Below are positions 8,938 through 18,592 of a stretch of 64,000 nucleotides of DNA, one piece after another (position 1 is the first letter of the stretch; every line of letters starts with the position of its first letter). The position numbers and the translations under genes are program-made. The notes under the pieces were generated by a model that saw only the letters and a program-made list of their open reading frames with translations, ran no database searches and was not told where the DNA came from. The stretch is from Chrysophaeum taylorii (taxonomy: Eukaryota > Sar > Pelagophyceae > Pelagomonadales > Pelagomonadaceae). The stretch covers positions 496,001 to 560,000 of the forward strand of contig JAQMWT010000344.1 in NCBI GenBank assembly GCA_029834535.1. Direction: 5' to 3'.

Positions 8938-11900
8938 ATGGACGACGACGAGCTGCCCCACCGGCCAACGGTGGCTGGCGACGGCGACGAGGAGGCACCC
9001 AGCAGCCCGCACGTTGAGAAGGACGACGCCGAACTACGAGAAGAGGAAGGCAATACCCCCGTTTTTTTTTTGGACAACGAAGTGGCTTGCTTGTGCTTGT
9101 CGCGCACGACCCCTCTTCGACGAGTGGCGCGGCGCATCGTGGCGAGCCGGCAGTTCGAGATCGTCGTGCTCGTGTCCGTGATATTGAGTGCGGTTGTCCT
9201 TGGACTGGTCGACTACCGGCGCGTCAACGACAACCCGCAGTCAGAACGGTTCGAGGAGCCGCGCACGACAGGCTGGCGGAACAGGGTTGTCGAGCTGTCG
9301 GACTGGGTGTTTGGCATCTTTTTCACGGTCGAGTGCGTACTGAAGATCATGGCGTCGGGCTTTCGTGGCTCGCCTCGCGCCTATACGGGGGATAGGTGGA
9401 ATTGCTTTGATTTCTTTCTGGTCGTCACGTGGCTGCTCGAGGTGGTTCTAGAAAATCTGCTGCGAGTACGACACGGGCTCTCGTTCGGCGGAATCCGCAT
9501 CTTTCGCCTCCTCCGCCCACTCCGCACGATCTCGACCTTTCCAAAGTTAAAACGCGTGGCGACCGGTATCGCCCTCGCCGCCCCGCAACTCGCGTCGCTC
9601 CTCGGATTCCTGTGCGTCGTCTTCGTCGTGTTTTGCACCGCCGGTGTCGTGTTGTTTGGGGACGGCGCGCAGCACGGACGCTGTAGGCTCACACCCTACC
9701 CCGTGACTTTGGACTACGACAGAAGCGTGCACGGGACCAATTACTCGGCATTCAGGTGTTTAGACCGCCGCGACACGTTTGGTCGCATCTCGCACCACCC
9801 GCGCTGGTCCAAGTCCGACTCGCCCTGGAAGGAGGCGCGCGACTGTTATTGGCCCCTTGACGACGGCGATACGAGGCTTTGCAGCCTTGGAAATAATGGA
9901 CAGCATGAGTGCGCCCGGCACACGAGGCGCATCGAACACGTCGATTGGCGCTGGTGCGGCTCGGATTTCGATGCCAAAGGAAACCGAAGATTTAAGCGCA
10001 CAGAGCTCTTCTCCAGCTATTTCGTGGCGGGTGAGAACCCGTACTTCTACCCATCGCATTCCCCGCTGTGGAACCTCAACGGTGTCGGCGTTGACCCTGC
10101 GACCTGGAACCAAAGGCTGCGGTGGGGCTTCATGAACTACGACAACTTGCTCAGGGCGGTCATCACCAATTTCGTGATCATCTCGCTCGAGGGCTGGAAG
10201 GACATCCTCGCGATGATCCAAGACGCGTCGGGGGAGACACTCGGCGGGATCTATGTGTATCTCCTGATCATTTTCGGCGCCCTCGCGGGGATCAATATCT
10301 TTATCGCCGTCCTCGAGGAGGCGTACACGAGGGCGAGCCTCCTCGAATCGGCGAGCGTTCGATTGCGCGCCGCGTCCTCGCGAGACGAACGACGCCCACC
10401 GGACTCCTTCTCTGACCAGCCGTCGGACCGGTCATCCTTGGCCTGTAGCTTCGTTCATTGGCGCGCCCCTCCCTCATCTTGGTTCACTCGCATCCTCGAG
10501 TCTGGTGTCTTGGAAGTTCTCGCAGCCGTCGCTATCGTCATAACGCTCGTCTGCCTGTCGATGTTTCATCGTCACATGCCCGACCAAGAGGAATTCGCAC
10601 TTTCGTTGATCCTATCTGTGTGCCACATCTTTTTTCTCTTCGAGTGCGTCGTTAAAATGGCCGTTCTCTCGCCCGCGAAATACTGGTCGACGACCTCGCT
10701 CATCTTCGACGGCACCATCTCCATCTGGGCCATCGTGGAGGTCGTTTTGATGAATGCCGTGCCGGGAAACACGCGGTCACGCCGCCTCGCCTCGCGCCGC
10801 TTCGCAATCCTCTCGACCGTTCGCCTTTCGCGTGTACTTAGGGTCGTGGATAGCAGGACGGTCGGCATCGCCGAAAGTAACGCGTGCCTAAGCGCTATCG
10901 GCTTTCCCAAGTTTGCCAAAGTGCTGACCACGGCTCTCGTCTTGATTTGGGAAACGTTGCGCGATGTCGTCAACATTTTGCTCCTCCTCGCCGTCTTCTC
11001 GTACAGCTATGCATTGCTTGGGATGCAGCTCTTTGCGAATCGCCTCTACTACGGTCCTTCATACAAAACCATCAACGTCGCCCACCCGTGGTTCGACGGC
11101 GCGCTCGGTCGGTACGCGAACTTTGACACGATCGGCAACGCCCTCGTCACAATCTACCTCATTCTCATCGGCGACAAGTTCACTGAACTTTTCTCAGCCT
11201 TATGGCGGGGAAGTGGCGCTGTCGCCGTCATTTACACGTTAACGCTAGTCTTTTTCGGCCGCTGGATCTTGCTCAACCTCTTCCTCTCGATCTTGTTGTC
11301 GAACGCCGCGCGGATCGACCAATGTGACGAAATCGAACGCGACTCCCAAATTCGAGGGGTCACCAGTCTCCACGAGTTACAGACGGGTTACTCGATTTCC
11401 CGCGATCCCTCGGGGATGTTGCGCACCGCCGAGGGCTCTTTGCTCTTCGCCGTGTGTGCCTCGCTCGACGAAACCACGCATTGCGACGAAACGCCGCGCG
11501 CGAGCTTGCGTCACCCGCGAATTGGCTTGTTCCAAAACGAGTCCTCCAGCCATCAATCAGATACCCGCTACTTCCCGTCATCCCCACTCGCGCGGAACCC
11601 TCTCCAGCGTCGACGCGGCTCATCTAGTGAGAGAGTCCATGGGTCGAGCCCTCTGAGGAATCGCTGCGTACGTTTCGAGGCTGCCTTCGCCGCTCTAGCT
11701 CCCCTCAATCACGAGTTTCGCCGCAGTGTGAAATGCAGCTATTGCTTCGGAAAGGAAAATGAGAGCGACGACCAGCAGATCTTTCATTATCACGGCGACG
11801 AAAGCAGACCCCTCGCACCGCTTGTCCAGGTTGTCGCTCGCGCGGACGACTCCAAGAGCGACGCGTCGATCTCGCCTAATGCGATTGCCGAAAATGGCGA

Positions 11901-14900
11901 CACCTCCCTGCTTCTCGAGCCGCGCGACGACTTGGTGTCGGCCCTCAACCCACGCCAACCCGAGCGCACTCGCCGAGCACTGCTAGGTCTGAGCAACGCG
12001 GATTCGCCACACGACGAGCGAACTGTTAGTCGCGGCCTGGTCGCGTGGTGGGAGCAGCAGCAGCACCACCACCAGCACCACCAGCACCAGCACCACCAGC
12101 ACCACCAGCATCAGCAGCAGCATCCTGACCATCCGCCGTCGTCTGGTGAGCGCCCCTCCAGAAACGTCAGCTATGGTCGCGACCAAGGCGGCATCGCGCG
12201 TGTCGAGCGCGTGGAGTCCAAACGAGAATCTGACAGTTTAACTTCGCCGTTCACCGAAGCGACGCCGCGCCGCCGCCGAGGGTCCATGTATAAACGCGGA
12301 CGCGCACGTCAGTCAATTGATTTGATGCGGCGGTGCGTGCGACGGTTTGCTGAGTCTAAAGGCCGGCGTGCTGGCACCGGTCCCGATTTCGCCTACGTTT
12401 TCAAGATCTTCGACCACGACAAGTCCGGCGCTATCACGATCGATGAGCTAAAACGCGGGACGTTGGCGCTTGACGTGCGGCTAAATGATCGACAGCTCAA
12501 GCTGATGATTGAGGTCGTCGACGCTGACGGGGACGGCGTCATATCATACGCTGAATTCCTGCACTTTTTCGGGCCTCGGGCCTCGAACTTTCACGAGCGT
12601 CTGGTCGAAGGCGAAATTGAGCTGCTCCAGAATATGCGGGTCCAAGAAACAAGCTCAATGTTCCTTGGCGGCGAGGTCAAGGCCCAGTTTGCTGACGGCT
12701 CGATGTGGGCCTTTGCCTCCGTGTTCCCGCTCGAGCCTGGCAAGTCGCTTGGTCTTTTCTCGCCGACCAGCAATATCAGACTTTCGTGTGCAAGACTAGC
12801 CGAGTGGCCGTACTTCGAGCGGATTATCCTCTTCTTGGTGGGCATTTCATGTATCGCGTTGATCTTGGACGCGCCACTCATGAATCCCAAAAACAATATC
12901 CGGCGCGTCGCAATCTGGTTAGACAGCGGGTTGACTGTTATTTTTGTCGGCGAGGTAGCCATCAAAGTCGTCGCCAGCGGCCTGTATACCCTTGGTCCTC
13001 GCGCGTATTTGAGGTCCGGCTTCAACGTTCTGGATGTCATCGCGGTCGGGAGTGCGCTCACCTACGACGTGTTCACTCTTCTCACGCGATACTCGACGTC
13101 GGGGGATTCCCCTAGAAATGGTTTGTACTTGCGAATCCTAAATGCCGCCCGCGTGCTACGTGCCACGCGCGCGCTTCGTGCCGTTCGCTTCTTCTCTGGG
13201 CTCCGCAAGCTGATCGAGGCTTTCGCCGAGGCACTTCCAAACATCCTGCAAGTTGGGCTCATTGTCCTTCTGATGTTGTACATCTCCGCAATACTTTTTC
13301 GAACTCTGTTGGAAGGACATCTGGAGACGTGCAAGGGACCGGGCGCGACCGACGCGTACTTGGACTACGACACTCAGATTTGGTACAACCAAGGTTTCCG
13401 GAAAATCTTGCGGCACCCGCGGGCCTGGAACGATGTGAGCAACGAGACTAAGGACCTCTTCGGCCCAGGGTCGAGCGTTCCTGGCTACGCAGCGCGTTTT
13501 TGCACGGGCTTCTTCGACAACGAGGATGACTGGGTCGCCCAAGGCCGGCCGTACCCGTGCTGTGTCGCAGGAGGAGTCGATGGGTATGACAACGCGAATA
13601 GACCGACCCCACAGGAAGTGTGTCGCTGCTTTGGGTACTCGTGGGGCAAGGACCAGCCTGCGCGCTTCGACAATCTCGTTCTGGCGATGAAGGCACTGAT
13701 GGCGGTGGCCACGGGGTCGATCGCTGACTTGATGTTTGCTGCGACGGCGATCCGAGGCCGTCATGACGTATCCAAGGCCGACGAGAGACCAATCTGGTAC
13801 TTTTTTTGCATCGCCTTTCAGGTGGTTGCGAGCTTGGTGTTCTTTAACCTTTTTGTCGCCTCGACTGTGGAGGCCTTTATTACGATTCGAAAGCGTCGCC
13901 AGCTCCAGGCCGACGAGTCGCTCTTCGTCACATCGGAGCAGCAGACGTGGGCCGAGCACGTTAAACGCGTCATGGACGTTCAGCCCGAAATTCGACTCAA
14001 GCACCGCGCGAGAACACAACAAAAGCGCATCGTTGGCCTATGGTGGGTGACGACAACACGGTTCAATTACGCCTTGTGTGCCTGCGTGTGCTTGGATTTC
14101 ATTGTGTTGTCAACCACCTACTTTGGGCAGCCTGATAGTCTCACAACCTTCCTTGAAATGGCGACTTATGCCTCGCACCTCGTCTTCAACACAGAAGTTG
14201 TTCTCAAGATCCTCGCGCTGTCGTGGGCTTTCTACACGGCAAGCTTCTCGAACTGCTTCGATTTCGCACTTGTGTTTGTCGGCGATGCTGTCCTCGTCTT
14301 TCGTCTCGCGAACGCGGCGATACGTCGTCGTTCCGTCTCTTATTGGCTCCAAGTCCTCGAAACCCTGCCGAGGTTGCTCCGTGTCGTCCGGATCGCTCGC
14401 TTGGCAAAGCATGCGCGTCACTTTGAGAGCCCGCGACGTATCATCCAAGCTACCGTCCACCTTGCGCCCGCACTCGCCTACATGCTCCTCCTGGTGTTCG
14501 TCGGTTTCTTTGTGTTCAGTATCATTGGCGTGCAGCTCTTTAGTACAGTTGCCTTCCATGGCGCCAACGACCACCACATGAACTTCCGCTCCCTTGGGAG
14601 TGGGTTCATGACAGTCCTCATGCTCGCCACGAACGAAAGTTGGGATCGGTGGATGAGCGCCGCCGCACATAGGACCTCTGGCTGCAGGAACTATCCGGAA
14701 TGGGATCGAAATATCTGTGGTTTTCGCGACCGACCGGGATGTGACATCGCACAAGGCGACGCCAGCGAGGTGTGTCTGGAGCAACCTGGCGCGACGGAGC
14801 GCGACTGCATCAACCCGCTCAACGGCTGCGGCACGCAACTCTCCTACGTCTACGTCCTCATCTTCATGGTGTGCATGAACTTCGTACTTACCAACCTCTT

Positions 14901-16902
14901 TATCGGTGTCATTCTTGAATCATTCAAGACTTCGAAGGCCAAGTCTGAGGCTGGAGACAAGACGTTTTTCTCATCCAAAGTCGTTCGCGATTTTATGAAG
15001 CGCTGGTCGCGCTGCGATCCCAGGGGAACAGGCGAGATCAAGCGCGCCGACCTCCGAAACCTCCTCGAGGATCTTGGGGAGCCACTTGGATTCGGCAAGA
15101 CGCCCGACGAGCGCGAACGACTTGCTAAGTTCTGGGAACGCGAATATGCGCCGTATAATCACCGTCGCCGCTCGCGCCTCGTCAGCTCGAGAAGCAGCCG
15201 CGCGATGTGTCACCCTAGTTTTCCCGACATGCCGGACGAGGACGAGGATGAGGACGAGGAGGCGACCTCGACTTTTGAACCGGAAAACGTCCCCGACTTC
15301 TCCGAGATAGGAAACCTCATCCTCGATGTAAACGATGCCACCCTCATCTTCCAGCGCCTCAAGGACAGGAATTTGTTTCACCTCGCCAGGACGTCTTCGA
15401 TCACCGACATGTCGGCGCCATCTGTCGATAGCCGACGGATATCGACGTTGGACAGGCGGCGGACTTCGTTGAAAACGGATTCTAATAATACGCCACTCTC
15501 ATCGCATCCGTCGTTCAACGAACATTGGTGGTTCCCGGCGTTGCTGCGCAAGCTGTTGTGTCGCTGCTCCTTTTTTTCGGCGGCACGAGGACGCACCGAC
15601 GAGACACAATGGTTGCGTCGCGTCGGCTCGATCGCCGGCCGCAAGACATCGCGTCACATCCGCAATGCACGGTGCCACATCCACGACGTACTCCTTTCGC
15701 TCGTCACTGAGATGCGATTCAACACAATCATGCCCTCCAGCACGATCGTGCACTCCTCCACCCACGCCGACAAGAAGCGAGAGAAAGAGGCCACCAAGCG
15801 CATGCGCGAGAACGAAGCCTTCATGCTCACTGTGATCGCTATCGCCCAGCTTGACCTCGTGCCTTTCAACACGAGGAACCTTGTCCTTGCAAATCTCCAC
15901 TGCACGCCTGACGCCATCGGTCACCGGATAGCGCGCCATAGGGTCTCAATTCGGACGCTCGACATGCACGGCACCGCGCTCTCGGGCATGGGCACAGACG
16001 TCCTCTGTGACGCGCTCGAGCACGTCGGCGTGAATTATCTTCGAGTCGTTCAGCTCGCCAAGTGCGAGATCGGCAGCCCCGGGCTCCGCAGCATCGCGCA
16101 AGTCCTGCACGCCGCGCCGTCGCTCGTCCACTTGGATGTCTCGTCCAACGACCTCGACTGTCTCGCCATCAGCCCGCTCGCAATGCTGGTCGAGTCGCTT
16201 GTCGCGCCCGAGCGTCTCGAGCGGCGCTTTGCACTGTTTGTTGGCGACAACCCACGACTCACCAAGCAGCCCCGTTTGAATTGCGGCAGGCACGGTATGA
16301 CACTCACAAGAATTGTCCGGGACATCACTGCACTCGCCAAGAGCTTCGACGTCAACGCAATCATCGCGGCCAACGCCGAAGTTTACAATAGCTGGCTTGT
16401 CGAGCGCGCCCGGACACTCGCAAGGTCTTCCGCTGACTGGTCTCTGTCTCTCTTGGCTGCCGGCCGCTTGGCCCTCTCACTGCGCGGATGCGCGCTTGGC
16501 GATTTTTTCGTGCAATCAACTGGTGACGACGATGAGGACAGAGTGGATGATAACGCGCCCGATACTACCATCGACGGCACGGCCAGCGTGTCGTCGCCCG
16601 CACACGTCCTCATCGAGCTTGCTGCCGCCCCTTTCGTTTGCATCGATCTTGCGTCCAACAACCTTAGCGACGTCCATGCCCAGCACCTCGCGCTCGGCCT
16701 CCTCAGAAGATCACGCCGCCTCCTGCGATTCGACCTGAGAAACAACCCGCACATCAGTGTCAAAGGGAGGGAAGAACTCATGCAGGCCGGGCTCGCAAGC
16801 AACCTACATAGGCTTCGACCGGACGTCTTCCTCTTCGGCCAATTCCGGCCAACCTCTGTGTCTTTGCGCACAAGCCAGCCTGCGGATAACGGCGCTTTAT
16901 AG
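8938..16902 (+). CDS. Four-repeat voltage-gated cation channel with EF-hands and LRR tail
   Basis: A 2654-residue intronless frame. Four six-helix repeats are visible: I from about residue 65, II from about 525, III from about 1289, IV from about 1705. Each has an S4 with Arg every third position (IRIFRLLRPLR; ARVLRATRALRAVR; PRLLRVVRIARL). Pore loops read SLEGW (E418), IGDKF (D746), TGSIA (S1594) and TNESW (E1900), so the filter ring is E/D/S/E. It is unlike EEEE CaV or DEKA NaV. Two canonical EF-hands (loops at 1159-1170 and 1195-1206) lie between repeats II and III, after a His/Gln-rich tract at about 1039-1064. A degenerate EF-like segment follows repeat IV (about 2015-2050). Leucine-rich repeats of the ribonuclease-inhibitor type occur at about 2342-2410 and 2560-2608. 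It would act in plasma membrane or flagellar membrane. Ion selectivity cannot be read with certainty. Confidence 0.95.
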   Translation: MDDDELPHRPTVAGDGDEEAPSSPHVEKDDAELREEEGNTPVFFLDNEVACLCLSRTTPLRRVARRIVASRQFEIVVLVSVILSAVVLGLVDYRRVNDNPQSERFEEPRTTGWRNRVVELSDWVFGIFFTVECVLKIMASGFRGSPRAYTGDRWNCFDFFLVVTWLLEVVLENLLRVRHGLSFGGIRIFRLLRPLRTISTFPKLKRVATGIALAAPQLASLLGFLCVVFVVFCTAGVVLFGDGAQHGRCRLTPYPVTLDYDRSVHGTNYSAFRCLDRRDTFGRISHHPRWSKSDSPWKEARDCYWPLDDGDTRLCSLGNNGQHECARHTRRIEHVDWRWCGSDFDAKGNRRFKRTELFSSYFVAGENPYFYPSHSPLWNLNGVGVDPATWNQRLRWGFMNYDNLLRAVITNFVIISLEGWKDILAMIQDASGETLGGIYVYLLIIFGALAGINIFIAVLEEAYTRASLLESASVRLRAASSRDERRPPDSFSDQPSDRSSLACSFVHWRAPPSSWFTRILESGVLEVLAAVAIVITLVCLSMFHRHMPDQEEFALSLILSVCHIFFLFECVVKMAVLSPAKYWSTTSLIFDGTISIWAIVEVVLMNAVPGNTRSRRLASRRFAILSTVRLSRVLRVVDSRTVGIAESNACLSAIGFPKFAKVLTTALVLIWETLRDVVNILLLLAVFSYSYALLGMQLFANRLYYGPSYKTINVAHPWFDGALGRYANFDTIGNALVTIYLILIGDKFTELFSALWRGSGAVAVIYTLTLVFFGRWILLNLFLSILLSNAARIDQCDEIERDSQIRGVTSLHELQTGYSISRDPSGMLRTAEGSLLFAVCASLDETTHCDETPRASLRHPRIGLFQNESSSHQSDTRYFPSSPLARNPLQRRRGSSSERVHGSSPLRNRCVRFEAAFAALAPLNHEFRRSVKCSYCFGKENESDDQQIFHYHGDESRPLAPLVQVVARADDSKSDASISPNAIAENGDTSLLLEPRDDLVSALNPRQPERTRRALLGLSNADSPHDERTVSRGLVAWWEQQQHHHQHHQHQHHQHHQHQQQHPDHPPSSGERPSRNVSYGRDQGGIARVERVESKRESDSLTSPFTEATPRRRRGSMYKRGRARQSIDLMRRCVRRFAESKGRRAGTGPDFAYVFKIFDHDKSGAITIDELKRGTLALDVRLNDRQLKLMIEVVDADGDGVISYAEFLHFFGPRASNFHERLVEGEIELLQNMRVQETSSMFLGGEVKAQFADGSMWAFASVFPLEPGKSLGLFSPTSNIRLSCARLAEWPYFERIILFLVGISCIALILDAPLMNPKNNIRRVAIWLDSGLTVIFVGEVAIKVVASGLYTLGPRAYLRSGFNVLDVIAVGSALTYDVFTLLTRYSTSGDSPRNGLYLRILNAARVLRATRALRAVRFFSGLRKLIEAFAEALPNILQVGLIVLLMLYISAILFRTLLEGHLETCKGPGATDAYLDYDTQIWYNQGFRKILRHPRAWNDVSNETKDLFGPGSSVPGYAARFCTGFFDNEDDWVAQGRPYPCCVAGGVDGYDNANRPTPQEVCRCFGYSWGKDQPARFDNLVLAMKALMAVATGSIADLMFAATAIRGRHDVSKADERPIWYFFCIAFQVVASLVFFNLFVASTVEAFITIRKRRQLQADESLFVTSEQQTWAEHVKRVMDVQPEIRLKHRARTQQKRIVGLWWVTTTRFNYALCACVCLDFIVLSTTYFGQPDSLTTFLEMATYASHLVFNTEVVLKILALSWAFYTASFSNCFDFALVFVGDAVLVFRLANAAIRRRSVSYWLQVLETLPRLLRVVRIARLAKHARHFESPRRIIQATVHLAPALAYMLLLVFVGFFVFSIIGVQLFSTVAFHGANDHHMNFRSLGSGFMTVLMLATNESWDRWMSAAAHRTSGCRNYPEWDRNICGFRDRPGCDIAQGDASEVCLEQPGATERDCINPLNGCGTQLSYVYVLIFMVCMNFVLTNLFIGVILESFKTSKAKSEAGDKTFFSSKVVRDFMKRWSRCDPRGTGEIKRADLRNLLEDLGEPLGFGKTPDERERLAKFWEREYAPYNHRRRSRLVSSRSSRAMCHPSFPDMPDEDEDEDEEATSTFEPENVPDFSEIGNLILDVNDATLIFQRLKDRNLFHLARTSSITDMSAPSVDSRRISTLDRRRTSLKTDSNNTPLSSHPSFNEHWWFPALLRKLLCRCSFFSAARGRTDETQWLRRVGSIAGRKTSRHIRNARCHIHDVLLSLVTEMRFNTIMPSSTIVHSSTHADKKREKEATKRMRENEAFMLTVIAIAQLDLVPFNTRNLVLANLHCTPDAIGHRIARHRVSIRTLDMHGTALSGMGTDVLCDALEHVGVNYLRVVQLAKCEIGSPGLRSIAQVLHAAPSLVHLDVSSNDLDCLAISPLAMLVESLVAPERLERRFALFVGDNPRLTKQPRLNCGRHGMTLTRIVRDITALAKSFDVNAIIAANAEVYNSWLVERARTLARSSADWSLSLLAAGRLALSLRGCALGDFFVQSTGDDDEDRVDDNAPDTTIDGTASVSSPAHVLIELAAAPFVCIDLASNNLSDVHAQHLALGLLRRSRRLLRFDLRNNPHISVKGREELMQAGLASNLHRLRPDVFLFGQFRPTSVSLRTSQPADNGAL

Positions 16903-16987
16903 AATGCCACGGTGTTGTAAGTAGTGCGATCTGCTCTGTTTCTTGTTGCTCGCCTTCTTCTTCGGCTCTGATTTTGTGGCACGACTT

Positions 16988-17641
16988 CTAGAAAATTTTA
17001 TTAGAAAGGGGGGTAGAGGGAAAAGAGGGGAACTTCGTTGCCTCCAGCTTCTTCCGATGGCTCCCTATCGGCTCGGCCAGAGTGCTGGCGGCGTCGACAG
17101 CGCTCGCGCGAAACTCACGCACTAAAAAAATTCTGGCTCTCTGAGCCTGGGAGCTGCAAACCATAATAATTATTACAGTATACCCTGGCGGCTGATAGCC
17201 CACCTTGGGGAATGCGTCATGGTACTGGCTGGGGTCTACGCGGCAGAACCAGGCCATGTCTTTCGCGACCCGGTTGCCGTGCTTACCGGGGACGATGTTA
17301 TCGTTCTCTTTCAAGCGGCCGCAGCGTCGGATTCTGCTGGGGTCCTTGCGTATGTTGGTTTCGTGCTGATCCAGCTTGTGAGGGATGATAGGCTTGGAGT
17401 TAGACTGCGTTGGCGGACCTCGAAGGGCCGTGTCGATGGGTGGTGCGTAGATACCTTGAATTTCTGGAACGAGGACTCGGCCCGCTTGCGGGCACAGTGG
17501 TGCCTCGCTCGGGGTGGGCGAAGCGGGGGCGTTAGACGCTAGCTGAGCTTTTATTGTCTGGAAGGTCGTACAAACATGAAGCGACCACAACACGAGCGTC
17601 GGTCGTCCTAAGGGCGCGCGCGCATGTAAGGTAGGTGCCAC
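16988..17641 (-). CDS. Doubtful ORF, hypothetical protein
   Basis: A minus-strand frame of up to 217 codons without an ATG at its 5' end (it begins at GTG). An upstream exon would be required. The centre (PPIDTALRGPP to FCRVDPSQYHDAFPK) has a composition like real protein, and a hydrophobic run (TLVLWSLHVC) precedes it. The 3' third reads poorly (VIIIMV over an A/T-rich stretch). It could be a real spliced gene, a decayed one, or chance. From 17,642 to 17,810 I see only a GC-rich stretch. Confidence 0.3.
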   Translation of the reverse strand: MAPTLHARAPLGRPTLVLWSLHVCTTFQTIKAQLASNAPASPTPSEAPLCPQAGRVLVPEIQGIYAPPIDTALRGPPTQSNSKPIIPHKLDQHETNIRKDPSRIRRCGRLKENDNIVPGKHGNRVAKDMAWFCRVDPSQYHDAFPKVGYQPPGYTVIIIMVCSSQAQRARIFLVREFRASAVDAASTLAEPIGSHRKKLEATKFPSFPSTPLSNKIF

Positions 17642-17810
17642 GAGCGATCGATGGTCACCCCGGAGCCAGCCACCGCCGCATTAGGCTGTGGCAAAAGAGG
17701 GCGGCCCCGGGGGGCGAGGCCCCCTCCGCCGGAGCACAGAGGACGGCAAGAAGTCGGGTAGAACGGGCGCAGCTCGAGAGAGTCATTCAACTCCGTCCGC
17801 TGCCATCAGC

Positions 17811-18275
17811 CACCACGTAAAACCATGTAAGCGCAGCACGAGATGACATGACTGTGAGCAGCAAGCAAGAAGTGGCAATGTTGATTGCGTGCACTCCGAA
17901 AACACCATGCCCCGTGGTCAGGATTTGGCGCCTTCGTGGCGCCGAACAAAGGCACAGATTGAACGCGACAATCGTGCTGAGGAGAAACGGGCTGCCGAAG
18001 AAAAGGCGGATGCAATCGAGACGCGACGGACGTTATTTGATCCTAGGAAGCTACCACGAGGTGATGCCGCACCCGACGGACCTACGTCGCGGCGCCGTGT
18101 CGGCGGCGATGATGAAGAGGGCGATTTTCTTTCTTGGCGATGGACGATAAGATGCCGGACGCAGAGCCGCCCGGACCTGCTCCTGGGCATGCGGCACCTT
18201 GTTGGATTGACATCGACCAGCTCGTGAGTGACAGTGAAATGTGCGGTCTCGGTGCCTTTGACACGCGCAAGTAAG
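17811..18275 (+). pseudogene. Decayed copy 1 of a dispersed coding repeat (family R3)
   Basis: The frame from about 17,907 encodes a charged helix (MPRGQDLAPSWRRTKAQ, then KRAAEEKADAIETRR), LFDPRKLPRGDAAPDGPTSR and GGDDEEGDF. It then shifts frame into MPDAEPPGPAPG, PCWIDIDQLV and LGAFDTRK with a stop. The same modules occur in the same order, in one frame for much of their length, at 38560-39020. Divergence with frame damage in one copy suggests a mobile or multicopy coding sequence that has decayed. Its function is not recognised. Confidence 0.55.
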
Positions 18276-18401
18276 CTCCAAGAGCCCTAGCCATTATGTA
18301 AAAAAAATCAGAGCCGAGGAACGGCCGGAGCTCGAGGGGTCGCAGAGTTGTTCCTGAATTATTATGACGACTCGGCGCAGCCCCTTGGACGACGACCAGG
18401 T

Positions 18402-18424
18402 CGCATCGCATCGCATCGCATCGC
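18402..18424. repeat. Short tandem repeat (GCATC)n
   Basis: Four to five units of GCATC. The flanking stretch 18,276-18,592 shows no gene. Confidence 0.85.
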
Positions 18425-18562
18425 TCTATAAGCGCATTGGTTGAGCACTCGTGTTTGGCTTTAGCCGCCACCCACCGGGGTGTTGTGTTGAATTAAATTC
18501 CACCGCATTGAGCACGGCGACGCGCGCGCGTGTTGTGTAGATAAGCTCACGGCAGGCTTATT

Positions 18563-18592
18563 AGAAAGAAAGAAAGAAAGAAAGAAAGAAAG
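18563..18592. repeat. Microsatellite (AAAG)n
   Basis: About seven AAAG units directly against the 3' end of the RimM gene. Confidence 0.95.
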
